In this document: positions 11,536 to 22,946 of the stretch, in pieces
Position numbering within the stretch: position 1 is the stretch's first letter
How the letters are laid out: each line of letters begins with the position of its first letter
NCBI GenBank assembly: GCA_012656075.1
Contig: JAAKBF010000214.1
Coordinates: 726,957 to 790,956 of the forward strand
DNA length: 64,000 bases
Reading direction: 5' to 3'
Source of the DNA: Phytophthora hibernalis
Taxonomy: Eukaryota; Oomycota; Peronosporomycetes; Peronosporales; Peronosporaceae
The notes under the pieces: model-generated
Told to the model about the DNA's origin: nothing
Database searches by the model: none
Seen by the model: the letters and a program-made list of their open reading frames with translations, nothing else
Position numbers and translations under genes: made by a program

Positions 11536-13560
11536 TGATGGCTCAGATTCGTTGGTTCATGATAACCCTCCTCGGTCCCATCGCTCTCACTCGCCATTTC
11601 AGAAGAAAAACACCAATCGCACACTTCTACCGCGTGTAATTTTACCCAGTCACGCACACTATCGGGTGCATGCAAAATGGCGTTTCGGATAGTAGCTCGG
11701 GAAGATTCGTCTTCAAAGCGTGTGAACATCAGCACCCACCCCAACAACTTGCGTCGTTCTTCACGTAAACACTCCAATACAAGGTGAACACGGTCCGACT
11801 CAGAAAGCCACCACACTACTTCCACTTGAGTGTACTTCACAGCCAGCGTTGTAGCTGTAGTCAAATCAAGCGTGGATCTCTGCTCGGCCACCCATCTCAA
11901 TAACGAAACCCGATGATATCTCGCTGCTATCTCGATCAAACCTGAACCATTGATATCGTATCCGTGATTCGATAGCCAACGAGCTTCCCTTTTCAATAGC
12001 CAGCTCGAGCAGATCAGGTTCGTTCATGTCGAATTCATTACGATGAAACCATTGCAGCAAGCTCAAGTCACCTCGATGGACACTGGTTCCGCCGTGAGTA
12101 GTTGTAATCCAAACTGGTTCAGCCAGGTCAAGATAGTCAAGTTGCCTTTATGCAGGGCAATTTCTGTCAAACACCGCAGACAGCCACGGTAAAATGCGAG
12201 CCCCACCTTGAAAACCGCCTTCAACATTTCAAGCTCCTGCTTGTGAAATTCACGATCTCGAGTATTGATGGGGATATACCTCTCGTCAAAGCGGCAAAGA
12301 ACCTCGACATTGTGAGTGGTATACATCACATCGCTCTGAAACCCCTCGATCCTGTGCTCGAGTAACCAAAGCACTATGTTGAGGTGGCCCTCAGAAGCAG
12401 CTATGTACCTTTTTCTACTCGTAAAATAGGTTGAATTCCCTTCGTTTAGATGCAACCACTTGATTATCTCGAGATGCCCATTGTCTGCGGCAGCATTCGC
12501 CACATCTGATGGAAAATTATCCGAATAATGTGTGTGAAGAAACTGAAGAAGCTCAAGACGACCGTCGGATGCCGCTACACATGGAGTTAAGACTTGTGCA
12601 TCCTTCGTTCCGATGTTCATGAAGCCATTTAATCACATCCATGTCGCCCTCTTTACCAGCGGCATACATGCCAATATTAGAGAAAACGGATGGAAAATAC
12701 CCGCTCAGCCACCGAAGACATTCCATTGCGCCGCATGTAGACGGAAACGCACGCCCCTGAAAAAGTCCGCATACATATTTTCACACACCCATTTGGCGAT
12801 GTCGAGGTGGCCCTTTCTGATGGTCTTGCATTTAACGTACATTTAAGTGACTGATTTTCGTACAGCCACTTGGCCGATTCGAAGTAGCCGTTTCGAACCA
12901 CTTCGTCCATTGCCGTGAGCGTGCATCTTACGCTTTGGTTGTCGTACACCCATTTCACCACTTCAAAGTGTCCGTTCTGAGCCGCATGATCCACTCCCCA
13001 GTACGACGAGCACACAGCACCTGTAGTAGTATGCAGCCATTTTACAACACCCAAATGTCCATGACTTGCCGCTTCATTAATTGCGTATCTTGGACAAATG
13101 TCCTGTGCACCACTAATCAACCATTTGAAAACCTTTAAATGACCGTTGCTTACCGCAAACGGAATCAGTTCGGTCATACTAGGCTCAAATCGCAGCCCAT
13201 TTCCAAAGAACCCAGGAGTAGACTCCCCCATGCGCCATCTTGCCATATTATCGTTTGCAATATTCGTACAGCCACTTGACAACAGCAAGGTGGCCGTGTG
13301 TGACTGCGGTTTCCAATGCGTTGCCGAAATCTTTCGCCCATGGCCTACGCCCGTCTTGATGTTTGCCCATCCAGTGAAACACATGAAGGTGGCCTCCCCG
13401 TGCTGCTGCTCAAACCGCATCTTTCCACACTGGTACCGTCCGCTCTAGTAAAAGATCGAGGGTATGTTTTGAAGCACCACCCTCACACGCAGCATCGAAC
13501 GCTGTTTGACATCAGAATGTAGAGAGGAATGCGTCGATTTGGTGTGCCACGTGCGGAAGC
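11520..13560 (-). pseudogene. Ankyrin-repeat protein, second family (multiply broken)
   Basis: The minus-strand frames in order (about 13560-13200, 13240-12680, 12620-12063, 12066-11866, 11996-11520) all encode ankyrin units of the type GHLEVVKWLYEN, typical of the large oomycete WLHEN ankyrin family. This family differs from paralogues A-C. At least four frame changes and one in-frame stop occur, more than sequencing error would plausibly give, so this is a decayed gene. The C-terminal part (about 11990-11520) is less regular and ends at a TAA inside the palindrome. Confidence 0.65.
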
Positions 13561-14077
13561 TGGCCACATTTTGCTGCTATGCAGTGGTCATACACGAGTC
13601 GTGTCGCAGTATGAAACGTGGTTCCCTTCATTGCAGCAAAAGAGCAATGCAACTAATGCGGGTCTGCCAAGCCAATTCAATCTGTCACCGCGCCTTTTGT
13701 TTTTCCATCCATCACACCGAAAAGTACCAGTCGAATATCGAATATTTCGAAGCAATTTCCCAGACCAGTACAAGACCGATGCGATGACCAGATGAGTCCG
13801 AGACCAACAAACATACCCTCTGGTGTGTTCAACTGATTGAGTCTTCACCCGGCTGTCTCTCTTGCAACAACCAAACAAATAGCACCCCTCCTAGGCGATC
13901 CGGGCTTCGGCTTGACGAGAGTTGGCTGGCAAAGCTCGACGACAGGTTCAACGCCACTGGAGACTACATGTAGGACGTGATTTTGGAATCTCAATGCTGC
14001 CGCGTTCAGTCGTCACAAAGGGCCTCATCAAAACCACGACTCGTCCTCAAACCAGACAGAAACTCAACTGCAGCAGC
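13561..14077. other. Spacer, nothing recognised
   Basis: The 96-codon minus-strand frame at 13588-13878 has no recognisable features and is treated as chance. No repeat or promoter was seen. Confidence 0.4.
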
Positions 14078-14815
14078 TCAAAACACAACTTCAAACTCAA
14101 ATTCTCCTGTCGCCGTCTCCACTGCAGCTTCATCTGCTGTCACTCTCGCAAGCAAATTCTGCCGCTGTAGTTGCTCTTGCTTCAGCTTCTCCGCTTCTTG
14201 AGCAATGAGCGTCTGCCGTTCCAGCTCCTGCTGCTTCCTCTCCCGAGCCAGTCTCGCCTGCTTGTCCAGTTCTTCTTGGATAAATTTCTGGATGCCCGCG
14301 TTCCTCTCGGCGACTTTCTCGGGCGGCAGTTCGTTCTGTTTCTCCACTTGCTGCTGCACTTGTCGTCTCTTCTCCTGCTCTTGTTGCCGCTTATTCTCCT
14401 GCTCTTGAATGCGTCGAATCTCCTCCACCCTCCGTTCTCTTAACTCCTGTTTCCTCTTGTCCTCTTCGTCTTTCACTTTCTTCTTCTTCTTAACCTTCGA
14501 GTCTTTCTCTTCTTTCTGCTTCCTCTTCTGTTCTCGCAGCTGTTTTTGAAGAATGATCTTCTCTTCTTGTTCTCTTCTTATTATCTTCTCCTTCTCTTCT
14601 TTTTCTTGTTCTTCTCTTTCTGCAACGGCGCGTCTTGCTTCTTGTCGAGAAGACTTTCTCGTAGCCTCCAATAGGACAGACGCTTTAGACGCCTGCGAGC
14701 GAGAAGAACGACGCGACAACACAGGAATCTTAAGAGCCTGCAGCACCTTCTTGTTCTCCTCCACGCGAAGGCGGCGCTTCACTTCGTATTCACTCAAAGC
14801 AGCCTCTTCTGTCAT
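14078..14815 (-). CDS. Highly charged coiled-coil protein, 245 aa
   Basis: An intact frame, ATG at 14815 to stop at 14078. The N-terminus (SEYEVKRRLRVEENKKVLQAL) has the E-Y-E-x-x-R-x-x-x-I/V-x-x-N-x-x-x-L-x-x-L pattern found at the start of several nuclear proteins such as WDR76 relatives. A basic linker with SRRSSRSQ follows, then about 150 residues of almost continuous Glu/Lys/Arg/Gln heptads with a KKKKK cluster near residue 113. This predicts a long coiled coil and probable nuclear or nucleolar location. No enzyme domain is present. A 13/14 match to the oomycete Inr/FPR promoter lies 15-28 bases upstream. Function unknown. Confidence 0.75.
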   Translation of the reverse strand: MTEEAALSEYEVKRRLRVEENKKVLQALKIPVLSRRSSRSQASKASVLLEATRKSSRQEARRAVAEREEQEKEEKEKIIRREQEEKIILQKQLREQKRKQKEEKDSKVKKKKKVKDEEDKRKQELRERRVEEIRRIQEQENKRQQEQEKRRQVQQQVEKQNELPPEKVAERNAGIQKFIQEELDKQARLARERKQQELERQTLIAQEAEKLKQEQLQRQNLLARVTADEAAVETATGEFEFEVVF

Positions 14816-14829
14816 ATTCTCCTTCTTGA

Positions 14830-14843
14830 AAAATGAATAATGA
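14830..14843 (-). promoter_or_regulatory. Inr/FPR-like core promoter of the coiled-coil gene
   Basis: The minus strand reads TCATTATTCATTTT, 13 of 14 positions of the oomycete consensus TCATTYYNCAWTTT. The mismatch is A at position 6. It lies just upstream of the ATG at 14815, a normal distance for this clade. Confidence 0.55.
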
Positions 14844-16244
14844 TGGATCGGCCACTTTGGTACACAACATGTACACCAAACAAAGCTCTGAAATTTTGTG
14901 TAGATTGGTACACTTCAAATAAAAAATAACGGGAAGTGTACATTTTTATTCGGTAAATATCATGTTTAAGACCGCGACATACAGCGGCAATACAGGTATA
15001 CGAACAACATTTTCCTGGTAGCGCTTCGTAGCAACCAGAGTTACGATCGATATTATCCAATCAGATTACCGTTCCGGTATCTATTTTAATATTAAAATAG
15101 CGTCTACGGTTGCGTTCAGCCACCCCAACTACGGCATGGGCACGATTGTACCTCTTGGGCGAGACCCGACCTGCAGGGTGAAGATTTTACGAGCCCAAGC
15201 AAATGATCCACCTCGTAGCGCATACGATGGTAATATTACTCGATAGTCAGGAAATTGCTCGGAATTAATGCGTTTACTCTGGAGTCATGAGCGGTTGGTG
15301 TTTACTCGGAATTCACTGAAGTGTACTCGCAATTAAGTAGCGACCTTCGGTTTGCACCCTACTCCTTCTTTCTTTAACCCCCACGATTCGTAAAAAGCTT
15401 ATCGTAACTCTACGAATTGTAAGATTTATAAGCCGATTCACTTGATCTATGTATGGTCCGGATTGGTGTGCACCACCCGAGAACGGAGGCGTAATGATTT
15501 TCAAGTGTGCACTCAAAGCAGCCAATGTACTCGGGAATCAGGCTGAAAACCATGTCATTGAGATGCACTCGGAAATAAGGACGATCCCAAACCGAATTTG
15601 GTTATAATTTTCCAGAGCTTGCTAAACACGCCTGTTTCCCGGCACGGCGAGATACTTCGATTGACACGTGTGGACATTGGTGCTAATGGACCCGTTCAGA
15701 ATACTTGTTCGCGAGTGCAACATTATCAGCGGCGAGGCTGATTCAAGACGCGCCTCTCCGTTGATAGTAGTAAGAGATATTTGCACGGGCACTGCAAGTT
15801 GTGTAATGCAGGATCATCATTCAAGCTGAGACCCGGCAGGTCGGAGACAAGCCGAACCACGCGCCAGGTAGGTATGTGTGCGTTCAACGGTTTTTTTGTA
15901 GTTGATGGTGCAATGCGTGTCCAACGGTTTTTCCTCCGCGTGCATGGCACATTGCGTATGAGAGACTGCGCGGAGAAGAATAATCTAACAATGAATTCAT
16001 TCTGGTTTTTGCTGAGTTAAGAGCAAGTCAAGTTTCCTCGTCTTCCTGCCTGTCCGCGAGACCACTACCCAGCAGTCTACTGCGAACTACTAGTGACGTA
16101 TTTGTTAAGTAGGACCTCCGAGCTCCAGTTACACCACCACCAAGCCTCGTCCAGAGTGTTGCCCGGCACCCGGTGCCCGGTGATGTATCCTCGTATTCCT
16201 GTCCGCGAGATCACTACGCAGCAGTCTACTGCGCGAACTACCCA
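14844..16244. other. Intergenic region with old repeat traces
   Basis: No gene is recognised. A segment of about 45 bp around 16040-16095 (CTGTCCGCGAGACCACTAC and onward) recurs in diverged form at 16195-16245, which suggests remnants of a retroelement LTR or other repeat. Confidence 0.4.
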
Positions 16245-16550
16245 CTTCCTCGGCTTATAGTAGACACCAGCATATAAGAGCGGCCAATCACATTGCAGTA
16301 TTTTAGCCCTCTCATCCCCTCGGCTTATAAGTTCTGGGGCAATTATTTCGACACAAATGTACTAGTATCCGTACTGGTATGACGATTTTCCTCCCGCAAC
16401 CTCCAGTAATTCTGAGATTCTCCCGCCTTCAGCCGTCCTTCTCCGGTTACATGTTTTGTTGGTGAGTGTGCGCGCTACCTGTCTGCAGCCCCTGTATCTG
16501 ATGGCGCCGCGTATAGTATTCGAGCTCGCTGTTCTCATGTGATCTTAAAT

Positions 16551-17275
16551 GAGTCCATTTAAAACAAAATGATCGTTAACTATTAAACCTCAAATAGGAG
16601 TTACGCACACCATTCAAAAGCTAAGTGTCTGTACTACACAATAGATCCCTTACTTAATGAAAAGTATGGGGTACAACCAAAGTTATGCCGAATTCAAAAT
16701 TGTGTTTCCGTGCTCGAAGCCAAAAGGCCAAAAACTTTTTCAGCAAAAATAATCTGCAGACGCTTCTGAATCGAACCATGCCACCTAGAGCGCTCTAGAA
16801 CTGCTCGGAAATGGCACGTGAAGTCTGCGCTCGTTAACGATCGTTTCGAATAAAATGTTTCGCTCGTGAGTCCAAATCATAAAGTAGTCAATCAATATAT
16901 TTCAACCAATCCTATGACGACTTACCTTGCTGGTTTCGACCGGAAGCATGCTGCGAAACAGCACGGCTCATTTCGATGTAGTTTCACAGCCACTGTGTCA
17001 GCAGCTTCAGCAACCAACATAGCCACGAGGAGAATGACCCCGCCCACTTCCTCTTCTCATTGTCGGGAAGGGCGTCGCCCTCCTAGGGACTTGTATCCAT
17101 TCGTAGCACGCAGAGACGCCCCCTAACCGTCGCAGGCTTTCGATTCGGAGTGGTTAGCCTTTTCGCAGTTTTTCGCTTCCCGCTTATATACGAAAAATCG
17201 ATACCTCGGCTCCAAAGCCCTCTAGCAAAAAAACTCAAAAAGGGCTTAGCGATCATTTTGTTTTAAATGGACTCA
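16551..17275. mobile_element. MITE-like element, perfect 26-bp TIRs
   Basis: Bases 16551-16576 (TGAGTCCATTTAAAACAAAA...) are the exact reverse complement of 17250-17275. The interior of about 670 bp has no gene, so this is a non-autonomous DNA transposon. The flanking bases give only a weak AA/AA match, so the superfamily cannot be assigned. It is nested in the 16245-17824 element. Confidence 0.65.
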
Positions 17276-17341
17276 AATCTGGCAGCACTAACTATTGGCG
17301 CTGGTAAAATGTACCGCGTTGTCGTGCAGGTTATTATACCA

Positions 17342-17433
17342 CAAGGCCCTCCCTGCCAGAAGTCGATGGGACTGCTATGATCTGCTGCAAGGCCCTCCCT
17401 GCCAGAAGTCGATGGGACTGCTATGATCTGCCG
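17342..17433. repeat. Tandem duplication, 46 bp x 2
   Basis: Unit 17342-17387 (CAAGGCCCTCCCTGCCAGAA...) is repeated immediately at 17388-17433 with a single visible difference near its end (TGCTG versus TGCCG). Confidence 0.9.
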
Positions 17434-17989
17434 CATGTGTTTCTACTATAATACTCAAATCGTGAAGCGGCTGTACCACCTGACCATTGCACGGGTGCGT
17501 GTGCGCTGATTGAGATGCTGACAGCATCATGGCGCCATATTTTTTAATAGTTATCTCGTAGCCGCTCTGTCTACAACACAAATGTTCTCAACTGAGATTG
17601 CCGGTTTACTTCTACATATAGCTTGCTAACCGGAAAGGACTTGTTAATCGCCTGGTACGTACCACCACTGTAGCACGTTTAACGAGTCAAACATGATAGA
17701 AGCCCCCAACACTACATTGGAGTACTAATACCGGTACCGTTAATAATAACCAAAATCGGAAGGTCACTTTTTCAGAGTGGTTATCTGTACCGGTTCGTAG
17801 GGTGTCCACTATAAGCCGATGAAGTCGGTACTAGTGACGTATCTGTTAGGTTATGAGCCCAAAACGGTCTTTGTTCTTGATGAAGTAGACGGTAGTGTGT
17901 CCGTTCCACAGGAGATATGGCTTCATCCAAGGAATTCGAATGTCCAACAATTTTCGGCGAATGGCTTGCTTCCAATGGAGCAAGCAGTC

Positions 17990-19300
17990 AATGTCAAAGG
18001 AGTAAGAAAATATTTAAGCCCCGTACTGCATGCCCTCCATGCGCCCGGCAGTCGCAACATCACACTGGCAGTAGAATGCCAAATTCGTCACCAGACGAAG
18101 GTCAATGCACTTGATGTTGCTTGGAAATGCCTTCGCTAGGATCTGCATACGCGCAGCCGTGACCTGCTCTCAACGCCGGTATGCAACCAGATCCTCTCGC
18201 GAGAGCACTAGGTCCGCCTTGGTCATGGCTTTAAGGATGCAAAAGCTCCCTGTACAACATGCACGTCGTGGCTACAGTTCCTCACCCTCTGTGACAACGC
18301 CAGTGATCGGGCGGAACTCGTAGCGCAGCTGGCAGTAGGAAGCACCACATTCGCACTCAACGCTTGGTACTGAGGCCATTGTGATGCAGAATGCAACGCT
18401 CCTCCGCTAGCGGAGGAGCGTTGAACCGCATCAGAGACCATGTATACACATTACCTTCAATAGTATTGCACATTGGCGAATACGAATCCAGGCGGAGGAG
18501 CACTAGGTCGTCGTGCTCAGTGACACGCTCTTATGTATGGATGTGATCCGGGGCGTTGTCAAGGACAATGACAGCCTTGTTGCCCTGGAAGTGGTGGAAG
18601 GTAGGGCACGGCTTTACCTTGTAGTATACCTCATCAACGAAGGCAGCATTCACGCCCATGTGAATGCTACCGCCCTCGGGGCGATCGTGCACCAGTTCCA
18701 CCTCTGTAGACGTAGTGCATTGTATCTGGAGGTTAGATCCCCTAGAAGGAGGTGGCACATTTCCTTTCTTGGCACGTCCTTGCGAACGCTTGCAGTACAC
18801 ATTACAGTTCGTTTCATCGTAGTACACAATAAAGTCACCTGCACGCATATGCTTGTGCAGCGCTTCAGCAAACACATTGTGCTTGTTCTTGTTGATGTCG
18901 TTGTTGCACGTCTGTGGTTCCACGCGAACCTAGCCTCAAAAACATAATCAGTGGTATTTAGTACGCTAATAAGTTCAAGTTAGTATACGCATCAAATTTG
19001 TACCTGTGCATCTTTCCTACCAGCCTTTCGTATATCGTAGGCGAGTTCAAGTTCACGAGTAAGGCCTCTCAGATCATGTCATTGAGCTGAACAAGCTTGA
19101 ACGTGCAGTTTTCGTTAAGGTACCCCTCGAGAGCCTTCTCGATCTCTGGTGTACACTTGACGCACTCCGTCCGCGCACCGCCTCGATGTAGCGGCTTGGC
19201 GCGTTCGCTGGCAACGAGGCGCCTTGCAGTGGTTGGGGCATGGCGTTGTTAGCCGCCACCAACATCCAATCCTCCCCGATCCGAAACCGTCCAAAACGTG
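17990..19300 (-). pseudogene. Tc1/mariner-like DDE transposase relic
   Basis: The minus strand shows, in order, a helix-turn-helix-like segment near 19180-19050 (TPEIEKALEGYL). The DDE_3-type core lies at 18920-18530, with a YYDET box (first catalytic Asp) and VIVLDNAPDH (second Asp). An SPMCNTIE box at about 18470 is probably the third acidic residue. A C-terminal helix stretch with a REDLVAYRR motif follows at about 18220-18000. Stops and frame changes separate these pieces (for example a TGA near 19074), so it is inactive. Motif order supports the IS630/Tc1/mariner superfamily. Its own TIRs were not identified. Confidence 0.62.
18394..18423. repeat. Perfect 30-bp palindrome inside the transposase relic
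   Basis: CAACGCTCCTCCGCT is followed directly by its exact reverse complement, giving 15-bp arms with no spacer. Part of the motif (GCGGAGGAGC) recurs at about 18493. Confidence 0.85.
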
Positions 19301-19601
19301 GCGGAGGCTACGCAAATTTGTTGCTAACCATCAGTTTACTATGTGCAAAAACCGCTTTGGTCTCCTTTTTTCCCTTACAAAATTTGTCTTAAGTAGTTTC
19401 ATTTCGAGCAACTTCACAGTATTGAAGTGGACATGCTCCGGATTGATCAGGCACACGTGTACAAGGAACACCCACCCATAAACTGTTTGTCTCTTTTGTT
19501 TCATAAAATCACTTTTTCTTGTAGAGGATGCCGCACTTGAATTGTATTGTTTATGTGCTTTTGTGAAAATAGGTACGGTATGGGAAAACATTGTGAGTCG
19601 A

Positions 19602-19728
19602 AAGGCAAAATTCTAAAGGACAAAATTTCCATAACGAAATATCAACAGCTGTAAATTGCGAGCGCTCAACAAGTTATCCCAAAGGAGATATTTCGTCATG
19701 GTTATTTTGTCCTTTATAATTTTGCCTT
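19602..19728. mobile_element. 127-bp foldback / MITE-like element
   Basis: The arms at 19602-19643 and 19687-19728 are reverse complements with about 5 mismatches in 42. A related half-element (CTCAACAAGTTATCCCA...) lies at 20028-20070 and another piece at 22870-22893. The Mutator-like element therefore appears to have inserted into a second copy of this repeat. Confidence 0.6.
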
Positions 19729-20388
19729 CTAACAGTTACTTTATTTTTTACTTTTGAGCGTTCGTATTAGGGGCTGGTTCGCGTCACTGGGTCTGGTTAA
19801 ATAGGGAGCTAACGAAGCAATCTGATTGGGTATTGGCGTTTATAAAAGATTCATAGGGATAGGTCAAATTGATTTTCCCTTTATTAATACTCGATAGTTG
19901 ATCAAGTTAACTTGTAAATGGAAAAGGCCCCTACGATATGGTATCCTCCAATTAAACTAGACCGGACGGACGAACCAGGCCCTTACCGGTAAAAAAAATA
20001 CATGTATTAATACCGGTAATGCGAATGCTCAACAAGTTATCCCATAGGGTCAAAATAACCATAATGAAATGGGGAAATTGCAAATCGGTCAGGTAAACGG
20101 GTGGGCAATTGCTATTCGGTCAGGTGGTTGCTGTTCGGTCAAGCCTTTGAGAATGGACAATTGCTATTCGGTCAGGTGGTTGCTTTTCGGCCAGGTGAAC
20201 AACTTAACCGGCCATTTTCAAGTTGTCTACTATTAATACTGCGCAAAATGTTCTTCAGCTCACAACCGTCAAGTTCGAATCCCACCACCACGGATATATC
20301 ATAAGGCGATAGTAAAGCTAGTAGACGGCTGGAGGAAGGAGCGCCAAGTGCACACCATGTACCACCCGAGCACACCAACGTTCTAATA

Positions 20389-20705
20389 CGATAACCCGAG
20401 CACCATGTGCCGAGTGAACGCAGTCGCCAACACGGAGACGGGGAACTGACGAAGGAGCTGCAGTGTATCGACACCAACACGTTGGTCGAGGCTTCGCAAG
20501 ACAGCAGCTTTTTCTGGACGTACGCAGCCAATGTGCGCAACAATAACACCACGTTCCCTATTGGTGCCAACTGATACAGTCTCATGCTACATGACGGCAC
20601 CGTCGACGTGGAACTCCAGGATGTGCGATCACGCTGCTGACGATCTACGCCGTTATTGCCGGTATCCTCGACGTCAACTTCCTTATGAGCAAACATTCGA
20701 GTTAC
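20389..20705 (+). pseudogene. Host-gene-like fragment captured in the MULE
   Basis: On the strand opposite to the transposase, a frame reads ELTKELQCIDTNTLVEASQD, then FFWTYAANVRNNNTTFPIGA, a TGA in a Trp-like position at about 20570, LMLHDGTVDVELQD, and after a 1-bp shift a hydrophobic helix ITLLTIYAVIAGIL near 20635. This looks like the end of an extracellular or lumenal domain joined to a membrane helix, not transposon coding sequence. I do not recognise the parent gene. Confidence 0.4.
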
Positions 20706-20791
20706 TCGTGATCAAGAAATATAAGGAACATATTAACCGTCAATGTACCTACGATCTTTCTGATTATATATGCAACGAGCTCGCTGCAGAG

Positions 20792-22680
20792 CTAGGTGTC
20801 TTCGTTTTTGTGTTCGTTGTCACTGAGCGTTTTAGCGTACTCTCTGCGAGCTTTCAGTTTTTGATACCGTGCTTGACGTCGTTCGTTTAGAACGTGCCTT
20901 CGTTCGCATGTGCAGATGTTGTGGCATCGCTTGTGGCATCGCGAACAAACAATCGGCGAATCCTCTGGAATCACTTCTCCGCGACTTCGAACTCGTTTGT
21001 TTTGTTTTGGTCGTCCCGCTCGGTTGTACTTGGGTGGAGGTGCTGTAATCTCATCACAGACCGCGGACTCGATATCGATAGGTACAAGCGCGTTCTCGAA
21101 AATGGATTGCAGGCATCCATATCAGTAGTATGGAGCGACTGACGTGAGGACCGACAAGTGAAGCTTCTGTAAGGCAGCGCACGCGTGTACGCACGGATAC
21201 TGGTATTCCACCCATAACCCGCATGTGCAGTGATTGGCGTCAAGATTTACCACACGATAGAGACCATTTTTGCGTTCGACGTTGTACATCGTGTCCGACT
21301 GTGGTATAACATCCCGTGTACGCCCTGTCTTTTTGTTGATGTTGAGCTTATTCATCACCGAGGGTATGATGTTCATAGCATTGTGTCAGCTGTACTTTTG
21401 TTTAAGATCAAAAGCTCTCTTCATCACCATCTGTGTTATGCCCGCAACAACTTTTAGATGTGACCCTCGCCTGAAATCGCCGATGCTGCTGTTGACAGAC
21501 TCGGCTGAGTTGGAAGTAACAATACCATATCTTGGAACACGAAAGTATGCCGAAAGCCAGATCGAGTCATCGATATCCTTCAAATACTCGACTGCTTCAA
21601 CGCTTCGTTGCTCAATCTCTCCATAAATGTTCTCTAACTCCTTCTTGTCCGTCTCTTTCGCTAGTTTGATCACCAACCCATCGAAACGGGTTTTGCACGC
21701 GTCAATGACATTGCGTTTGATATGTTCGGCGCATGCACCATGAGGCACTCGTGGAAACACTTGGCGGACAGCAGGAGTGACGCCTTTATCTCTATCGCTG
21801 ATAATGAAGAAATCCGACAGTTCGGCGACACAAGGTAATGCTTGCAAAATATGCTCCAAAACCATTTCCAGTCAGCTCTACATTCGGCTGCATTGGCAAT
21901 GGCAATACCCACAACGAGGATGTCATGTGCCCCTGTCATCGTCGACGCCACGTACAGAGAGCCACGGTCTGCCCCCTTAAATGACAAACGTCAAGAGCGA
22001 TCATCGGTATGCAGTAACGAAATGCTTGGTCGTACCCGCCATAGATAATGCACATACGCTTGAACATGCTGTGTTCGTCGCGCTCAAAATTCGTCACTGT
22101 CCCTGGATTACTTGCCGCGAACAAGTCCAAATAACTTTGCAGATACTGATAGCTTTTCTGCACACTATAAGTCGATCCGTCCTCGAGCTGTTTAAGGGCA
22201 CGCCACGCCGCGTGCTTAGAAATAGTGATACCATACACGCGACGTGCCCATGTTACAACCAGACTAGATGTTTTCGTTTAGTTCGAACTCGCAATACAGT
22301 CCCGGGCAACTTCAACAATGAACGCTTGACTGACGTTAGATGGTTGCCGCTGTCGTAAATCTGTGTGCGACGTGGGTGCTTGAGTGGCTCTCATTTAGGA
22401 AAGTTACACGCACAACTCCGGCCTTCACGGAGAGGGATCCCCGTACTTGAAACGTGCAGTCTACGTGTGAGCTGCAGACCACTTTGAGGTAATCTCGACG
22501 GTGTGTTGGCTTGTTGTGAGCAAAGCCGTGATATGCGCAGTATCGCTCTAAATAGTACTTCAACGCCCTGATACTTGTGAAGTCCATTCCTTTTTCCAGA
22601 CCGATGTCATCGTCGCCTTCCTCCATCGGCGATGTCTTGTTCACTTGACCGCAGGTTTCGTTATGACCAACTTGCGGCAT
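20792..22680 (-). pseudogene. MULE transposase with SWIM zinc finger (broken)
   Basis: The order of domains is as in oomycete MULEs. An N-terminal DNA-binding region (GMDFTSIRALKYYLERYC, then conserved Cys/His residues) lies at about 22630-22370. The catalytic core has ALDVCHLRG near 21970 and an IISDRDKG box near 21800, followed by CAEHIKRNV. A SWIM zinc finger, C-x-C-x(n)-C-x-H (CTCGLWVEYQYPCVHAC), lies at about 21235. A C-terminal zinc knuckle (CSRCHKRCHNICTC) lies at about 20940. Frame changes occur near 22320, 21960 and 21120, and stops intervene, so it cannot make a full transposase as read. The start was taken at the Met of MPQVGHNE. Confidence 0.72.
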
Positions 22681-22946
22681 CACGTACGTACACGTATGTA
22701 CACGCACTATTAATATCATTCATATTTAGAATTTACAACCGTCTCCATCCAATAAAGCAACCACCTGACCGAATAGCAATTGCCCATTCTCAAAAGCTTG
22801 ACCGAATAGCAACCACCTGACCGAACAGCAATTGCCCACCCGTTTACCTGACCGATTTGCAATTTCCCCTAACAAAATATCTCCTTTCGACTCCCAAATT
22901 TTGCAATCTTCAGCTTACCTTTCATTTTTACCCTGAAAATCACATC

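Larger units (their letters stand above)
16245..17824. mobile_element. Non-autonomous element with 24-bp TIRs, carrying a nested element
   Basis: Bases 16245-16268 (start CTTCCTCGGCTTATAG) match the reverse complement of 17801-17824 at 22 of 24 positions. There is no coding capacity between them. A second TIR pair (16551-17275) sits inside. No clear target-site duplication was found, so the exact ends are uncertain. Confidence 0.4.
20071..22869. mobile_element. Mutator-like element (MULE) with 116-bp TIRs
   Basis: The left TIR (20071-20186) and right TIR (22754-22869) are near-identical inverted repeats starting GGGGAAATTGCAAATCGGTC. Each contains internal repeats of GGTCAGGTGGTTGCT. The flanks TAATGAAAT (20062-20070) and TAACAAAAT (22870-22878) match at 7 of 9 positions, the expected length of a MULE target-site duplication. 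A broken MULE transposase lies inside on the minus strand. A plus-strand host-like fragment fills the left third. Confidence 0.8.

Noticed and set aside
13588..13878. A 96-codon minus-strand frame upstream of the second-family ankyrin gene
   Set aside because: No similarity to the ankyrin N-terminus in frame and no other motif. Treated as chance.
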